Source: an uncultured Desulfuromonadales bacterium
Lineage (GTDB): Bacteria > Desulfobacterota > Desulfuromonadia > Desulfuromonadales > Geopsychrobacteraceae
Reading direction: 5' to 3'
DNA: 23,909 nt
Assembly (NCBI GenBank): GCA_945787295.1
Contig: CALZHQ010000041.1
Coordinates: 1-23,909, forward strand
A model generated the notes under the pieces. The model searched no databases. It was given only the letters and a program-made list of their open reading frames with translations, and was not told the DNA's origin. Below are positions 9,047-16,959 of the stretch, in pieces (positions within the stretch are counted from its first letter, which is position 1; every line of letters begins with the position of its first letter). The translations under genes were made by a program, and so were the position numbers.

Positions 9047-10549
9047 TTACTTCACCTCACCACGCAAATACTCGATCAGCACCCGCACACCGAAACCGGT
9101 CCCCCCTTTCGGCTGACCCGCCTTGCCATTCCCCTCCCAGGCCATCCCGGCAATATCGAGATGCGCCCAGGTGTAGTTATCGGCAAACGTTTGCAGGAAA
9201 GCCGCAGCAGTGATGGTTCCGGCTGCGCGGCCGCCGGTGTTTTTCACATCAGCAAAATCGCTCTTGATCTGCGCGGCGTACTCTTCCCAGAGCGGCAACT
9301 GCCAGAGTCTTTCCCCACTGCGCTCACCCGCTTTGAGCAACTGCCGGATCAGGCCATCGTGATTGCCGAGGACTCCGGCGGCATGGTTGCCGAGGCCGAC
9401 AATCACCGCACCGGTCAGCGTGGCGACATCGATCACCACCCGCGGCTGATAACGTCCGACATAGGTCAGGGCATCGGCAAGAATCAGCCGGCCCTCGGCA
9501 TCGGTGTTGAGCACTTCGATGGTCTTGCCGGACAACGAGGTGAGAATATCTCCCGGGCGGATCGCCGTGCCGGACGGCATATTCTCCACAGCCGGAACCA
9601 CCGCCACCAGGTTGATCGGCAACTTCATCCGCGCAGCGGCCATGATGGTGCCGAGAACTGCAGCGGCCCCGCCCATATCCATTTTCATCTCGTCCATCTT
9701 TTCGGCCGGTTTCAGTGAAATGCCACCGGTATCAAATGTCACCCCCTTGCCGACCAGCGCCACCGGCTTGGCATCATCGGTACTTCCGCGGTATTCGAGT
9801 AGAATCAGATAGGGATCCCTTTCACTGCCCTGGGCAACCCCGAGCATGGCGCCGAAGCCCTGCTTTTCGAGCTGTTTGCGATCGAGCAGTTTGGCATCGA
9901 TACCGACCTGTTCAGCCATCGCCACCGCTTGCATGGCCATATATTCGGGAGACTTTTCATTGCCCGGTGCATTGACCAGATCACGGGCAAAACAAACCCC
10001 AGAGACTATCGCCTCTGCAATCTGAAGTGCAGAATCGGCTTCAGCTTTGCTATCCTTGTCCCCAATCAGCAACCCGACCTTATCGAGGTGAGCCGGCTTA
10101 CCGGGGCGCTCGGGCGGCAGGTATTTTTCATAGCGATAAGCGGCCAGCAACACCCCTTCGGCGGCCGCCTGGATCCGCTCAGCCAAGCCACCTTTCTTCA
10201 CCGACAGCTGTGGCAGGGCCAGCAAAAAACTCCCCAGCTGCTTCTCTGCCAGAAACTTAGCCGCACCGCTCGCCGCCTGCCGCAGGCCGTTCAGACCCGC
10301 CGAACGTTCCTTGCCGAGGCCGTAGAGCAAGACCCGCTCAGCAACGATCGATTTGCCGGTATGCAGGAGCAGGGCCTGGCCCTTTTCGCCGGTAAACTCT
10401 TTACTGCGCGTCGCCCGCAGATAGGCCCCGTCCACCCCTTTATCCAGTTCCAGCAACAAGGGATCTTTCAGCTTGCCCTCGAACACACCGATGATCAGAC
10501 AGGGCGTTTTCTGTTTCAGCGCAGCCCCTTTTTTTATCGTCAATTGCAT
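9047..10549 (-). CDS. pepA: Leucyl aminopeptidase (M17)
   Basis: A cytosolic two-metal aminopeptidase that releases N-terminal residues from peptides. The 500-residue protein has the M17 two-domain layout. The metal ligands are in register with E. coli PepA, shifted by two residues: Lys268 and Asp273 in VGKGVTFDTGG, Asp291 in MDMGGAA, and Asp350/Glu352 in NTDAEGR (348-354). Catalytic Lys280 and Arg354 are also present. The ATG at 10549 has AAGGAG 6-7 nt upstream; longer in-frame starts at 10564 and 10591 lack one, and the latter falls in a leader hairpin. It is followed by the rimB-rimK genes, which suggests a peptide-processing neighbourhood. E. coli PepA also binds DNA, but nothing here shows that. 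Confidence 0.96.
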   Translation of the reverse strand: MQLTIKKGAALKQKTPCLIIGVFEGKLKDPLLLELDKGVDGAYLRATRSKEFTGEKGQALLLHTGKSIVAERVLLYGLGKERSAGLNGLRQAASGAAKFLAEKQLGSFLLALPQLSVKKGGLAERIQAAAEGVLLAAYRYEKYLPPERPGKPAHLDKVGLLIGDKDSKAEADSALQIAEAIVSGVCFARDLVNAPGNEKSPEYMAMQAVAMAEQVGIDAKLLDRKQLEKQGFGAMLGVAQGSERDPYLILLEYRGSTDDAKPVALVGKGVTFDTGGISLKPAEKMDEMKMDMGGAAAVLGTIMAAARMKLPINLVAVVPAVENMPSGTAIRPGDILTSLSGKTIEVLNTDAEGRLILADALTYVGRYQPRVVIDVATLTGAVIVGLGNHAAGVLGNHDGLIRQLLKAGERSGERLWQLPLWEEYAAQIKSDFADVKNTGGRAAGTITAAAFLQTFADNYTWAHLDIAGMAWEGNGKAGQPKGGTGFGVRVLIEYLRGEVK

Positions 10550-10570
10550 CCTGGCTCCTTTCATTTCAGA

Positions 10571-10589
10571 GCAGCAGCGCAGCTGCTGC
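10571..10589 (-). promoter_or_regulatory. Leader hairpin of pepA
   Basis: A perfect 7-bp inverted repeat, GCAGCAG/CTGCTGC with a 5-nt loop, sits just upstream of the pepA Shine-Dalgarno. It has no T-tract and may affect ribosome access or mRNA stability. Confidence 0.4.
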
Positions 10590-10637
10590 ATTTTTAGCTA
10601 ACAATTCGATATCACAGTCTCTTTTCTTGACCTTCAA

Positions 10638-10646
10638 ATAATACCA
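10638..10646 (-). promoter_or_regulatory. Possible extended -10 promoter of pepA
   Basis: The minus strand reads TGGTATTAT, an extended -10 element (TG, one base, then TATTAT). The only -35-like word, TTGTCA, is 21 nt upstream, which is too far for a standard promoter, so recognition would rest on the TG motif. Confidence 0.4.
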
Positions 10647-10663
10647 CTGCGCTGAAGATTTTT

Positions 10664-10691
10664 TTGACAATTAGTTTCTAGCCGATAGAAT
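10664..10691 (+). promoter_or_regulatory. sigma-70 promoter of the lipoprotein gene
   Basis: A perfect TTGACA (10664-10669), a 16-nt spacer and TAGAAT (10686-10691). Transcription would start near 10698 and give a leader of about 58 nt. It is divergent from pepA. Confidence 0.75.
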
Positions 10692-10755
10692 TGATGAAGT
10701 TAATTGCCCTGAGAGCACTGAATCGTCGCCTTATAGACAAAGATGGAGGAATTCT

Positions 10756-11556
10756 ATGCGTTACCTGCTCACTTGCCTGCTTCTCGGATTGCTGGTTGCC
10801 TGCGCTCCGATGGCTGAAAAAACCACCTACCTCGATGGCAACGGCCGTAGCGGCCTGGTTGGAAAAGTTTCCTTGAAAAAGGATGGTCAACCGCTCAGCG
10901 GCGCTTATGTCAATGTGTACCCGAGTCATGTCCCGAACCTGCTCGGCCCGTCGACCTACATCTCCAGTCCGACTGGTGCCGACGGCGGCTACAGCATCGA
11001 TGTCCCGCCTGGAGAATATTTTGTCGTGGGCCGCAAACGGACCTCGGGGATGGCGACCGGACCGATTACTACCGGCGATTATTTTTCTGAGGATTCTCGG
11101 CTGAAAACTGAAATTTTAGCCGGAAAACTGACCCAGGTAGACCTGCCGATGTTAAAGATGACGGCCCCGATGTTCTTTAAGCAGGGTGGCGAAATAACCG
11201 TCACCGAAATCGGGATAAGCGGGGTTCTGGTTGACCAGAACGGCAATCCGGTACCGGGCAGCTTTGCCATCGCCTACACCAACGATGACATTCAGCGCTT
11301 GCCCGATTTCGCCTCCGGCCTGACCAACGACAAAGGGGAATTCATCCTGTATCTACCCAAAGGCGGTGTATACTACCTGGCCGCCCGGTTCCACGCCTGG
11401 GACATGCCACGCCCCGGCGAGCCGTACGGCAAATATGATGGCGATATGATTAAACCGATCACGGTGCCGGATAAGGGGTTTGTGAAGGGGATTAAAATTG
11501 TGATGGAGCCGTTTACCGGGGAGTACAAGGAGGGGATGAATAAGCGGCCGTTCTGA
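10756..11556 (+). CDS. Lipoprotein with two carboxypeptidase-regulatory-like (Ig-fold) domains
   Basis: A 266-residue predicted lipoprotein. The N-terminal signal MRYLLTCLLLGLLVAC carries a lipobox (LVAC) with lipidated Cys16. Residue +2 is Ala rather than Asp, which by the E. coli rule would favour the outer membrane. Two beta-sandwich repeats resemble carboxypeptidase regulatory-like domains. The first is about 34-110 (GLVGKVSLKKDGQPLSGAYV, then GYSIDVPPGEYFVVG). The second is about 153-255 (GISGVLVDQNGNPVPG, then GEFILYLPKGGVYYLAAR). Such domains usually bind proteins or carbohydrate at the cell surface. GGAGG stands 6 nt before the ATG. It has its own promoter and terminator, so it is monocistronic. 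The specific role is unknown. Confidence 0.85.
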   Translation: MRYLLTCLLLGLLVACAPMAEKTTYLDGNGRSGLVGKVSLKKDGQPLSGAYVNVYPSHVPNLLGPSTYISSPTGADGGYSIDVPPGEYFVVGRKRTSGMATGPITTGDYFSEDSRLKTEILAGKLTQVDLPMLKMTAPMFFKQGGEITVTEIGISGVLVDQNGNPVPGSFAIAYTNDDIQRLPDFASGLTNDKGEFILYLPKGGVYYLAARFHAWDMPRPGEPYGKYDGDMIKPITVPDKGFVKGIKIVMEPFTGEYKEGMNKRPF

Positions 11557-11583
11557 TATTTTCCGAGACAGGTTTAGTTAATG

Positions 11584-11616
11584 ACGGGAACAGGATAGTT
11601 ATTCTGTTCCCGTTTC
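11584..11616 (+). terminator. Rho-independent terminator of the lipoprotein gene
   Basis: A perfect 10-bp stem, ACGGGAACAG (11584-11593) with CTGTTCCCGT (11604-11613), a 10-nt loop and a modest T-rich tail (TTTCATTTT). It begins 27 nt after the stop codon. Confidence 0.75.
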
Positions 11617-11678
11617 ATTTTGAAACGTTCAATCACAAAGTCGCGGGTTTGCGGCCCCGCTCACCCTCTCCCGCTGTA

Positions 11679-11799
11679 GGGCCGAGCAGAAGTGCCCAGA
11701 TGCTAGGCGCGCGCAGATTTCGGAGTGAGGTGTAGCGGCAGCTACGTCGCAGCGACGCAATCAAGCGCAACGCCGCAGATGGGTGCTTATGCTCGGCCC
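11679..11799. repeat. Structured intergenic element, candidate dispersed palindromic repeat
   Basis: A 121-nt element is bounded by perfect 10-bp arms, GGGCCGAGCA (11679-11688) and TGCTCGGCCC (11790-11799). Inside these, AAGTGCCC (11690-11697) pairs with GGGTGCTT (11781-11788) if G-U pairs are allowed. The next bases, AGATGC and GCAGAT, continue the stem with a tandem G-A/A-G mismatch. A central GTAGC-GGCA-GCTAC hairpin is at 11732-11745 and a GTCGC-A-GCGAC palindrome at 11746-11756. No open reading frame is apparent in it. It fills the gap between convergent genes and ends 2 nt from the next stop codon. It looks like the multicopy intergenic palindromes of desulfuromonad genomes, but copy number cannot be tested here. 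Confidence 0.55.
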
Positions 11800-11801
11800 C
11801 T

Positions 11802-13115
11802 TTAAATATTGCTGGAGGTGAGGGAGTCGTTGATGGCCTGCTCCTTCATCTTCAGCGCAATCTGACGACGGATCCGGGTCGGGATTTCGACGTGCAGGCA
11901 CTGGGCGCGGCTGCCAAGTTTGCAAGCTTCGATCCGCTGCTTGGCATTAGCTCCGGCGCTCGGCAGCCAGCGGACATTCTCCTTCGGCAGGAAACCACGC
12001 TCTTCGCCGGGCAACATACTTTCAACCTCTTCCCGCGGGTCGAAACTACGGCCGATCAGCTGTAAGCCTCCTAGCAAGCCTAAATGAAACCCCTGGTGCG
12101 GTCCGGTGCAGAGCTGCAGGTATATCTCTTCCGAAAGCTCGCGGATCATCCGCAAGCCCCGCCGCAAGCGGAGATTCGGCTGCAGGTAAACCACCTCACG
12201 CCAATGCCCGGGTTCACCCAACTCTTCCAGCTGCGGGTAGGGAGGCAAGCCCCCCATGCCGACCAGCACCCTTTCATCCTCGGCGTGGGTGCCAACGTAA
12301 CCATGCACGTCGACGATCAGATCGGGTGCGGGGCCGCTTAACTCATCGACATAACGACACAAGCTTTCTTCATGTTTGTAGCAATAAGGGTGACCATGCC
12401 GATCAACGTACGGATAGATGACATCGATATTGCTCGGGTTGAGCGGCACGCCCCAACTTTTAAGTTTCTGCAGATTGCCGTCGGTCAAGGGTTCGCGGCC
12501 GGAAAAGCCGAGGTTGATCAGTGCGCCACGGCCCTTTTGATAACGCAGAAAGTATAAGGCAACCTCCAGGGTATGTGGATCATACGGTCCGTGACTGACG
12601 GTCAACAGTGGCAGGTATGGGTCGGACTTGTCACCCTGTAACAGCAAGGTCCCGCCCGCCTCGTCAGCCAGAAATTTGCAGCGGAAATCGGGCAGCTGTT
12701 TTGCGCAGGTCTGCCAGTCGGTATCCTGCAGCGGCAACTCGCCGAAAAAATTCTTCAGCACCTGCTCGCGCCAGGCCGGCACAAAACGGATGCACCGCTC
12801 CTTGAGGCGATAATAAATATGATAGCGGGGGGTATCGAGATAAACGCGGATTCCGAGCTGCTTGAGCAACTGCTGGTTATAGTTGTTCTGGGTGGTGTGC
12901 AGCAACCGTTCGGTCAACTCGTCGAAACTGGCGTAAAAACTTTCCTCCGGCACTGGCTCCACCAGTTCGACCCGCTTCAGTCCGGCGTAGTCCTCACGGG
13001 CGATTTCGACCTCAAGGCGATTGAGGTGACGCTTGAAAGGAGCAGACTCATCAACCTTAAAGCGATTGACGAACAAAGGTGAAATATTAGCTGGTGGCTT
13101 GGGATGATCCGGCAT
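11802..13115 (-). CDS. Uncharacterised protein, possible N-formylglutamate amidohydrolase-like hydrolase
   Basis: I do not recognise this 437-residue protein with certainty. No signal peptide or membrane segment is seen. The C-terminal two-thirds has a spaced set of polar motifs: LLTVSHGPYDPHT (170-182, His175), INLGFSGREPLTDGN (200-214), YPYVDRHGHPY (234-244), DLIVDVHGYVGTH (265-277, Asp269/His271) and CLHVEIPTRIRR (406-417, Glu410). An early SHG, a middle DxHG and a late E-I-x-R-x-R follow the order of zinc ligands and substrate residues in N-formylglutamate amidohydrolase and related M14-like hydrolases. That assignment is inference. Start 13115 has GAGG 8 nt upstream; a longer frame to 13265 would overlap the end of mnmH. 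It is 73 nt downstream of mnmH and probably shares its transcript. Confidence 0.6.
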   Translation of the reverse strand: MPDHPKPPANISPLFVNRFKVDESAPFKRHLNRLEVEIAREDYAGLKRVELVEPVPEESFYASFDELTERLLHTTQNNYNQQLLKQLGIRVYLDTPRYHIYYRLKERCIRFVPAWREQVLKNFFGELPLQDTDWQTCAKQLPDFRCKFLADEAGGTLLLQGDKSDPYLPLLTVSHGPYDPHTLEVALYFLRYQKGRGALINLGFSGREPLTDGNLQKLKSWGVPLNPSNIDVIYPYVDRHGHPYCYKHEESLCRYVDELSGPAPDLIVDVHGYVGTHAEDERVLVGMGGLPPYPQLEELGEPGHWREVVYLQPNLRLRRGLRMIRELSEEIYLQLCTGPHQGFHLGLLGGLQLIGRSFDPREEVESMLPGEERGFLPKENVRWLPSAGANAKQRIEACKLGSRAQCLHVEIPTRIRRQIALKMKEQAINDSLTSSNI

Positions 13116-13188
13116 CAAATTATCCTCACTATATCGATTAAGGATAACGCTGCCGTTGATTACAGTACAAGGGAGCTGAGAAAAAAGC

Positions 13189-14232
13189 TTATTGCTGACG
13201 CAACTGAACAAGGGCCGCGATAACCCGCTTGACACCATCGGCAAAGGGCTCCAAATCGATTTCAACTCTCTGTTCCGGGAGCGTGTGCAGGTAGAGCGGG
13301 TCGTAATAGTGGACCATTAGCTCATAGACCAGCTGTTCCCACTGACCGGAATTGAGCAATGCCAACAGCTGCTCGACGACCTTATGACCGAGCCGCTCCT
13401 TGAGAGCACGGATCGGCTTTTCAAACTGTTCGTGCAAACCTTCGAGGGCCGGATAGTCCTCAAGAATGATCTGGGTCCGGAACCTGAGCGACGCGGTCAG
13501 CCAGAGGCTGGTCTGCAGCTGCATCTGCTGATGGAAGCGTTTCGGTACCAGCAAACGGCCGATGTGCAGACTTTCCCCTTCGGTCAGCAGATAGTCTGAC
13601 GATTCCAGCTGCTGCAGACGTTCCCAAAGCAACGCATCGAACAGCTTCTGACTCGGCTGCGGCTGCAGGCCGAGAGCACCAAAAGCACTGCCACGATGGT
13701 TAGCCAGGCCCTCCAGATCGATCACCGGATAGTTCTGCTCTGCCAGGTGATGGAGAACTTTGGTTTTGCCGACCCCGGTCAAACCACGCAGAACATAAAT
13801 TGGCGGCCATTGCATTGTTTCAAAGTATGAGCAAACCAGACTCCGAAAAGCTTTGTGTCCACCGATCAACTGTCGGGCGTGAATCCCGGCCAGGTTCAGG
13901 AAACTGGTCATTGCCAGAGAGCGCATGCCACCCCGCCAGCAGAACACAATCACCGGCCCCGGATGCCCCTGCTGAGCCTTTTCGATCTGCTCCATCAGGG
14001 CTGGGATTTTGGGGGCGACCAGTTCAACTCCGACCTTACGTGCGACGGCCTTCCCTTCTTGCTTGTAGAGTGTCCCGACCCGAACGCGTTCAGCATCACT
14101 GAAAATCGGCACATTGACGGCACCCGGGATGGTCGTTTCAGCAAATTCCGCAGGGGTCCGTACGTCAACCAGTAGAGCACCGTTACGGCGATATTGCAGA
14201 GCTTTTTCGAGATCGATCGTCGCCTGAATCAA
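13189..14232 (-). CDS. mnmH: tRNA 2-selenouridine synthase (tRNA 2-thiouridine selenotransferase)
   Basis: MnmH (SelU/YbbB) exchanges sulfur for selenium at wobble 2-thiouridine of tRNA-Lys, -Glu and -Gln, through a geranylated intermediate and selenophosphate. The 347-residue protein has an N-terminal rhodanese domain (about 5-135) with the active-site loop FCWRGGMRS (97-105, Cys98). A P-loop domain follows with Walker A GLTGVGKT (150-157) and the family signature DLEGLANHRGSAFG (172-185). The start appears to be TTG at 14232, with AAGG and GAGG just upstream; the nearby ATG is out of frame and soon stops. No selD is in the window. The organism should therefore make selenophosphate from genes elsewhere. 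Confidence 0.94.
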   Translation of the reverse strand: MIQATIDLEKALQYRRNGALLVDVRTPAEFAETTIPGAVNVPIFSDAERVRVGTLYKQEGKAVARKVGVELVAPKIPALMEQIEKAQQGHPGPVIVFCWRGGMRSLAMTSFLNLAGIHARQLIGGHKAFRSLVCSYFETMQWPPIYVLRGLTGVGKTKVLHHLAEQNYPVIDLEGLANHRGSAFGALGLQPQPSQKLFDALLWERLQQLESSDYLLTEGESLHIGRLLVPKRFHQQMQLQTSLWLTASLRFRTQIILEDYPALEGLHEQFEKPIRALKERLGHKVVEQLLALLNSGQWEQLVYELMVHYYDPLYLHTLPEQRVEIDLEPFADGVKRVIAALVQLRQQ

Positions 14233-14319
14233 ATCCTCATCCTTGCCTTAAGTTCTAAGTTGCAGATGCTGTTTCTACACCATCAAGAACAGCAACACAA
14301 CCAATCGCGAAAAAAACCA

Positions 14320-14348
14320 TTGACCAACCGATAAAATTCCAGTAGGGT
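14320..14348 (+). promoter_or_regulatory. Possible promoter of tRNA-fMet
   Basis: TTGACC (14320-14325), a 17-nt spacer and TAGGGT (14343-14348) stand 13 nt before the tRNA. The -35 and the spacing are good; the -10 is weak. Confidence 0.5.
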
Positions 14349-14361
14349 CTGCAACCGTTGT

Positions 14362-14438
<77 letters not shown>

Positions 14439-14447
14439 AATAAATTC

Positions 14448-14479
14448 AGGGAGTTCACGCACTGTGAGCTCCCTTTTTT
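14448..14479 (+). terminator. Rho-independent terminator after tRNA-fMet
   Basis: Stem GGGAGTTCAC (14449-14458) pairs with GTGAGCTCCC (14464-14473) with one G-U pair and a 5-nt loop, followed by six T residues. It starts 10 nt after the tRNA. Confidence 0.9.
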
Positions 14480-14515
14480 ATTCGTTTCACTCCCCACCTA
14501 ATTTACTCGGCGAAT

Positions 14516-14544
14516 TTGCAAGCTATTGAAAAATCTGCTAGATT
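14516..14544 (+). promoter_or_regulatory. sigma-70 promoter of the first Sel1 gene
   Basis: TTGCAA (14516-14521), a 17-nt spacer and TAGATT (14539-14544) preceded by an extended -10 TGC. The -10 word TGCTAGATT is identical to that of the hisZ promoter. Transcription would start near 14551. Confidence 0.6.
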
Positions 14545-14589
14545 ATTAAATCAAACGCTAATGAAAATTGATCTCCCAAAGGGGGCTTC

Positions 14590-15738
14590 ATGGCTAATTC
14601 CGCCTTTATTGTCGAAGGTCGCTATCGTTTGGCCGCAGAGCAGGGCAAGCCTGATGCTCAATATAATTATGGCCGGATGTGCGAAGAGGGAGAAGGTGCG
14701 CCGCAGAACTTTAGCGAAGCGGCCAGCTGGTATCGGCGCGCCGCCGAGCAGGGGCATGTCAATGCTCAACTGGCCCTCGGCTACCTCTACGAACAGGGCA
14801 ATGGCGTCAAGCAGGATGATGAACAGGCTGTTCTCTGGTATCGCAAAGCAGCCGACCGGGGAGATGCGGACGCGCAGTACAATTTAGGGGTGATGCTCGC
14901 CTTTGGCCAGGGGATCAAGGCCGATGAGCGGGAGGCGTTAAGCTACTGCCTGCTGGCGGCAAAACAGAATCACATTGATGCCCAGTACACCCTCGGCCTG
15001 ATGTACGCCAACGGTGAAGGCACCGAGCAGAACTACGACCAGGCCGTTCACTGGTATCGCCTGGCGGCGCAGCAGGGCTACGCGGATGCCCAGTACAACC
15101 TGGGGGTCATGTACGCCTTTGGCCAAGGCGTAGATCGGAACAACTCCCAGGCGTTTAAATGGTGCCGGATGGCCGCCGAGCAGGGGCATGTCGATGCCCA
15201 GCACAACCTTGGCTTTATGTACGCCAAGGGAGAAGGCGTCGAAGCCGACATCTACGAAGCGCTCAAGTGGTACCGGCTGGCCGCGGAACAGGGGGATTCC
15301 GATGCCCAGTACAACCTCGGCAGCATCTACGTGCACAACGATAATATTCCGCAGGATTATGCCGAAGCCCGGCGCTGGTGGACCAAAGCAGCTGAGCAGA
15401 ACAACGCGGCCGCCCAGTATAACCTCGGGGTGATGTACGTGTTCGGCTACGGGGTTGAAAAAGACGACGCCGAAGCGGTCAAGTGGTGGAGCAAGGCGGT
15501 GGAGCAGGGCTACACCGATGCCCAGTACAATCTCGGCGGGATGTACGCGTTAGGCCGTGGGGTGCCGAAGGATTACGTCAAGGCCTACGTCTGGCTGCGG
15601 CTGACGGCCGACAAGGGCCACAGCGATGCGCAGAAAGTTCTAAAATCGCTGGAGAATAAAATGTCCCCGACCCAGATCGTTGAAGCCCAGCGCGACGCCG
15701 AAAGAGTCTGCCAGCGCTTGGAAAAAAATATCGGCTGA
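14590..15738 (+). CDS. Sel1-repeat protein, ten repeats
   Basis: A 382-residue alpha-solenoid built from Sel1-like (TPR-related) repeats, a fold used for protein-protein contacts. The repeat core A-Q-Y-N-L-G recurs at residues 23, 59, 95, 131, 167, 203, 239, 275, 311 and 347, always exactly 36 residues apart with no insertions. Each unit has the form AQYNLGvMYa-GqGV-kD---A--WyrkAAeqGhxd. The end (about 355-382) is a short charged helix. No signal peptide is seen, so it is probably cytosolic. GGGGG lies 5-6 nt before the ATG. It has its own promoter and a strong terminator and converges on cheV. Function is unknown; Sel1 proteins often scaffold signalling complexes. Confidence 0.9.
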   Translation: MANSAFIVEGRYRLAAEQGKPDAQYNYGRMCEEGEGAPQNFSEAASWYRRAAEQGHVNAQLALGYLYEQGNGVKQDDEQAVLWYRKAADRGDADAQYNLGVMLAFGQGIKADEREALSYCLLAAKQNHIDAQYTLGLMYANGEGTEQNYDQAVHWYRLAAQQGYADAQYNLGVMYAFGQGVDRNNSQAFKWCRMAAEQGHVDAQHNLGFMYAKGEGVEADIYEALKWYRLAAEQGDSDAQYNLGSIYVHNDNIPQDYAEARRWWTKAAEQNNAAAQYNLGVMYVFGYGVEKDDAEAVKWWSKAVEQGYTDAQYNLGGMYALGRGVPKDYVKAYVWLRLTADKGHSDAQKVLKSLENKMSPTQIVEAQRDAERVCQRLEKNIG

Positions 15739-15740
15739 TA

Positions 15741-15779
15741 AAAAAACGCCGGCGGGTTATCCCACCGGCGTTTTTCTTT
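15741..15779. terminator. Bidirectional terminator between sel1 and cheV
   Basis: ACGCCGG-C-GGG (15746-15756), loop TTAT, and CCC-A-CCGGCGT (15761-15771) pair with one internal mismatch. The hairpin is flanked by seven A on the left and five T on the right, so it can stop transcription from both convergent genes. Confidence 0.9.
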
Positions 15780-15801
15780 ACCACGCGTTGACCAGCTCAA
15801 C

Positions 15802-16779
15802 CTATTCGGCTTCGGCCTCTCCGGCAAGCCCCAGATGCCTGTCCATCATCTGTACCAGGTAAGGGATCTGCGGTTTGGTCGCATAACCGTCGGCACCAAC
15901 CGAGTCACACTTGATCTTCATCTGATCATTAATCAGCGAAGAAAACAAAATCACTTTAATATCTCTGAGAACAGGATCATCCTTGACCCGCTTGCAAAGG
16001 GTCAGTCCATCCATCTTCGGCATCTCAATATCGGTAATCAACAGGTTCAAATAATCGCAGATATCCTTTTCTTCCGAGGCGGCCAGTTGCTTCAATTCCA
16101 GAATTTTATTGTAACAATCCTTTCCATCCACAAAGGTTTCCAAGTTAGAATAATTTGAGTTTTTCAAGACCCGCTCGATCCCGGTCCGGATCAGCGACGA
16201 ATCTTCGGCCAGCATCAGCTTCATTTCCTGACGGGTGTGCGGCACCTTTTCGGCCATCGCCGCGCTATGGATTTCCGCTTCGTAGTCGAGAGCTACTTCC
16301 GGGTCAAATTCGCTGACGATATGCTCCAGGTCGACGATCAGAATCTCACGGCCCTCGATATTGATGCTGCCGGTAAAGCGAGGGTGGTACTGGTCGATAA
16401 AGGTCGCCATCGGCTTCACATCGCTCCAGGAGACCCGGTGGATCATATTAACCCCATCGACCTTGAAGCCGTTAACCCTGTCGTTGAACTCACAAATCAA
16501 CACCACCCGGCGGACGTCCCCATCCAGGGCTTCTTCCTTTTGCCTCATGTGCTCTTTAAGGTCGATCAACGGAATAGTACTGCCCCGTATCAGCAAGGTT
16601 CCAAGCATTCCGGGATCACTTCCAGGAATGACGGTTACCGCTTCCCCATCGAAGGGGATGATTTCCTTTAACTTATGGACGTTGATCCCGAAAGACTGGG
16701 TCCCGAGGTAGAATTCGATAATTTCCATCTCGTTGGTGCCGGTTTCGAGGAGAATCTCCCGCTTGACTTGTTCTGCCAT
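15802..16779 (-). CDS. cheV: CheV-type chemotaxis coupling protein (CheW domain plus response-regulator receiver)
   Basis: A cytosolic adaptor that couples chemoreceptors to CheA and is tuned by phosphorylation. The 325-residue protein has a CheW-like domain (about 16-160; EFYLGTQSFGINVHKLKEII, then GTLLIRGSTIPLIDL and EILIVDLEHIV). A receiver domain follows (about 186-312). The receiver has AEDSS (191-195), phospho-acceptor Asp250 in LLITDIEMPKMDG, Ser280 in ILFSS and Lys302 in ATKPQ, so it should be phosphorylatable. Start 16779 has AAGGG upstream; a longer frame to 16836 runs through the promoter. No other che genes are adjacent. It lies between two Sel1-repeat genes, convergent with one and divergent from the other. 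The overall layout is that of CheV; the number of CheV paralogues is unknown. Confidence 0.92.
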   Translation of the reverse strand: MAEQVKREILLETGTNEMEIIEFYLGTQSFGINVHKLKEIIPFDGEAVTVIPGSDPGMLGTLLIRGSTIPLIDLKEHMRQKEEALDGDVRRVVLICEFNDRVNGFKVDGVNMIHRVSWSDVKPMATFIDQYHPRFTGSINIEGREILIVDLEHIVSEFDPEVALDYEAEIHSAAMAEKVPHTRQEMKLMLAEDSSLIRTGIERVLKNSNYSNLETFVDGKDCYNKILELKQLAASEEKDICDYLNLLITDIEMPKMDGLTLCKRVKDDPVLRDIKVILFSSLINDQMKIKCDSVGADGYATKPQIPYLVQMMDRHLGLAGEAEAE

Positions 16780-16817
16780 TTCCCTACCCTTTCGTGTCAG
16801 TAGATATGACAATGTAT

Positions 16818-16846
16818 ATTTGAACACTTTAACCAAAATGAGTCAA
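16818..16846 (-). promoter_or_regulatory. Possible promoter of cheV
   Basis: On the minus strand TTGACT (16841-16846), a 17-nt spacer and TCAAAT (16818-16823), preceded by a TGT extended -10. It is divergent from the promoter at 16878-16907. Confidence 0.5.
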
Positions 16847-16877
16847 TGAGCAATCTGGAATTTTAACATTTTTATCT

Positions 16878-16907
16878 CTGCCAACCAGCTGACTTCTCGT
16901 GTATAAT
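16878..16907 (+). promoter_or_regulatory. Possible promoter of the second Sel1 gene
   Basis: A perfect TATAAT (16902-16907) with a weak CTGCCA -35 (4 of 6) 18 nt upstream. The predicted leader is about 46 nt. Confidence 0.5.
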
Positions 16908-16959
16908 GCTCGTTTACAATGACAAGACCTGACACTGAAAAGCTGAGAGGGGTCCCAAA

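Noticed and set aside
13116..13265. A 50-residue N-terminal extension of the hydrolase-like protein
   Set aside because: It would overlap the end of mnmH and has no Shine-Dalgarno. The internal ATG at 13115 has a clear GAGG.
14640..15640. Regular 108-nt periodic DNA that could suggest a CRISPR or satellite array
   Set aside because: The period is an exact 36 codons in one open frame and encodes Sel1 units. There are no unique spacers or conserved direct repeats of CRISPR size.
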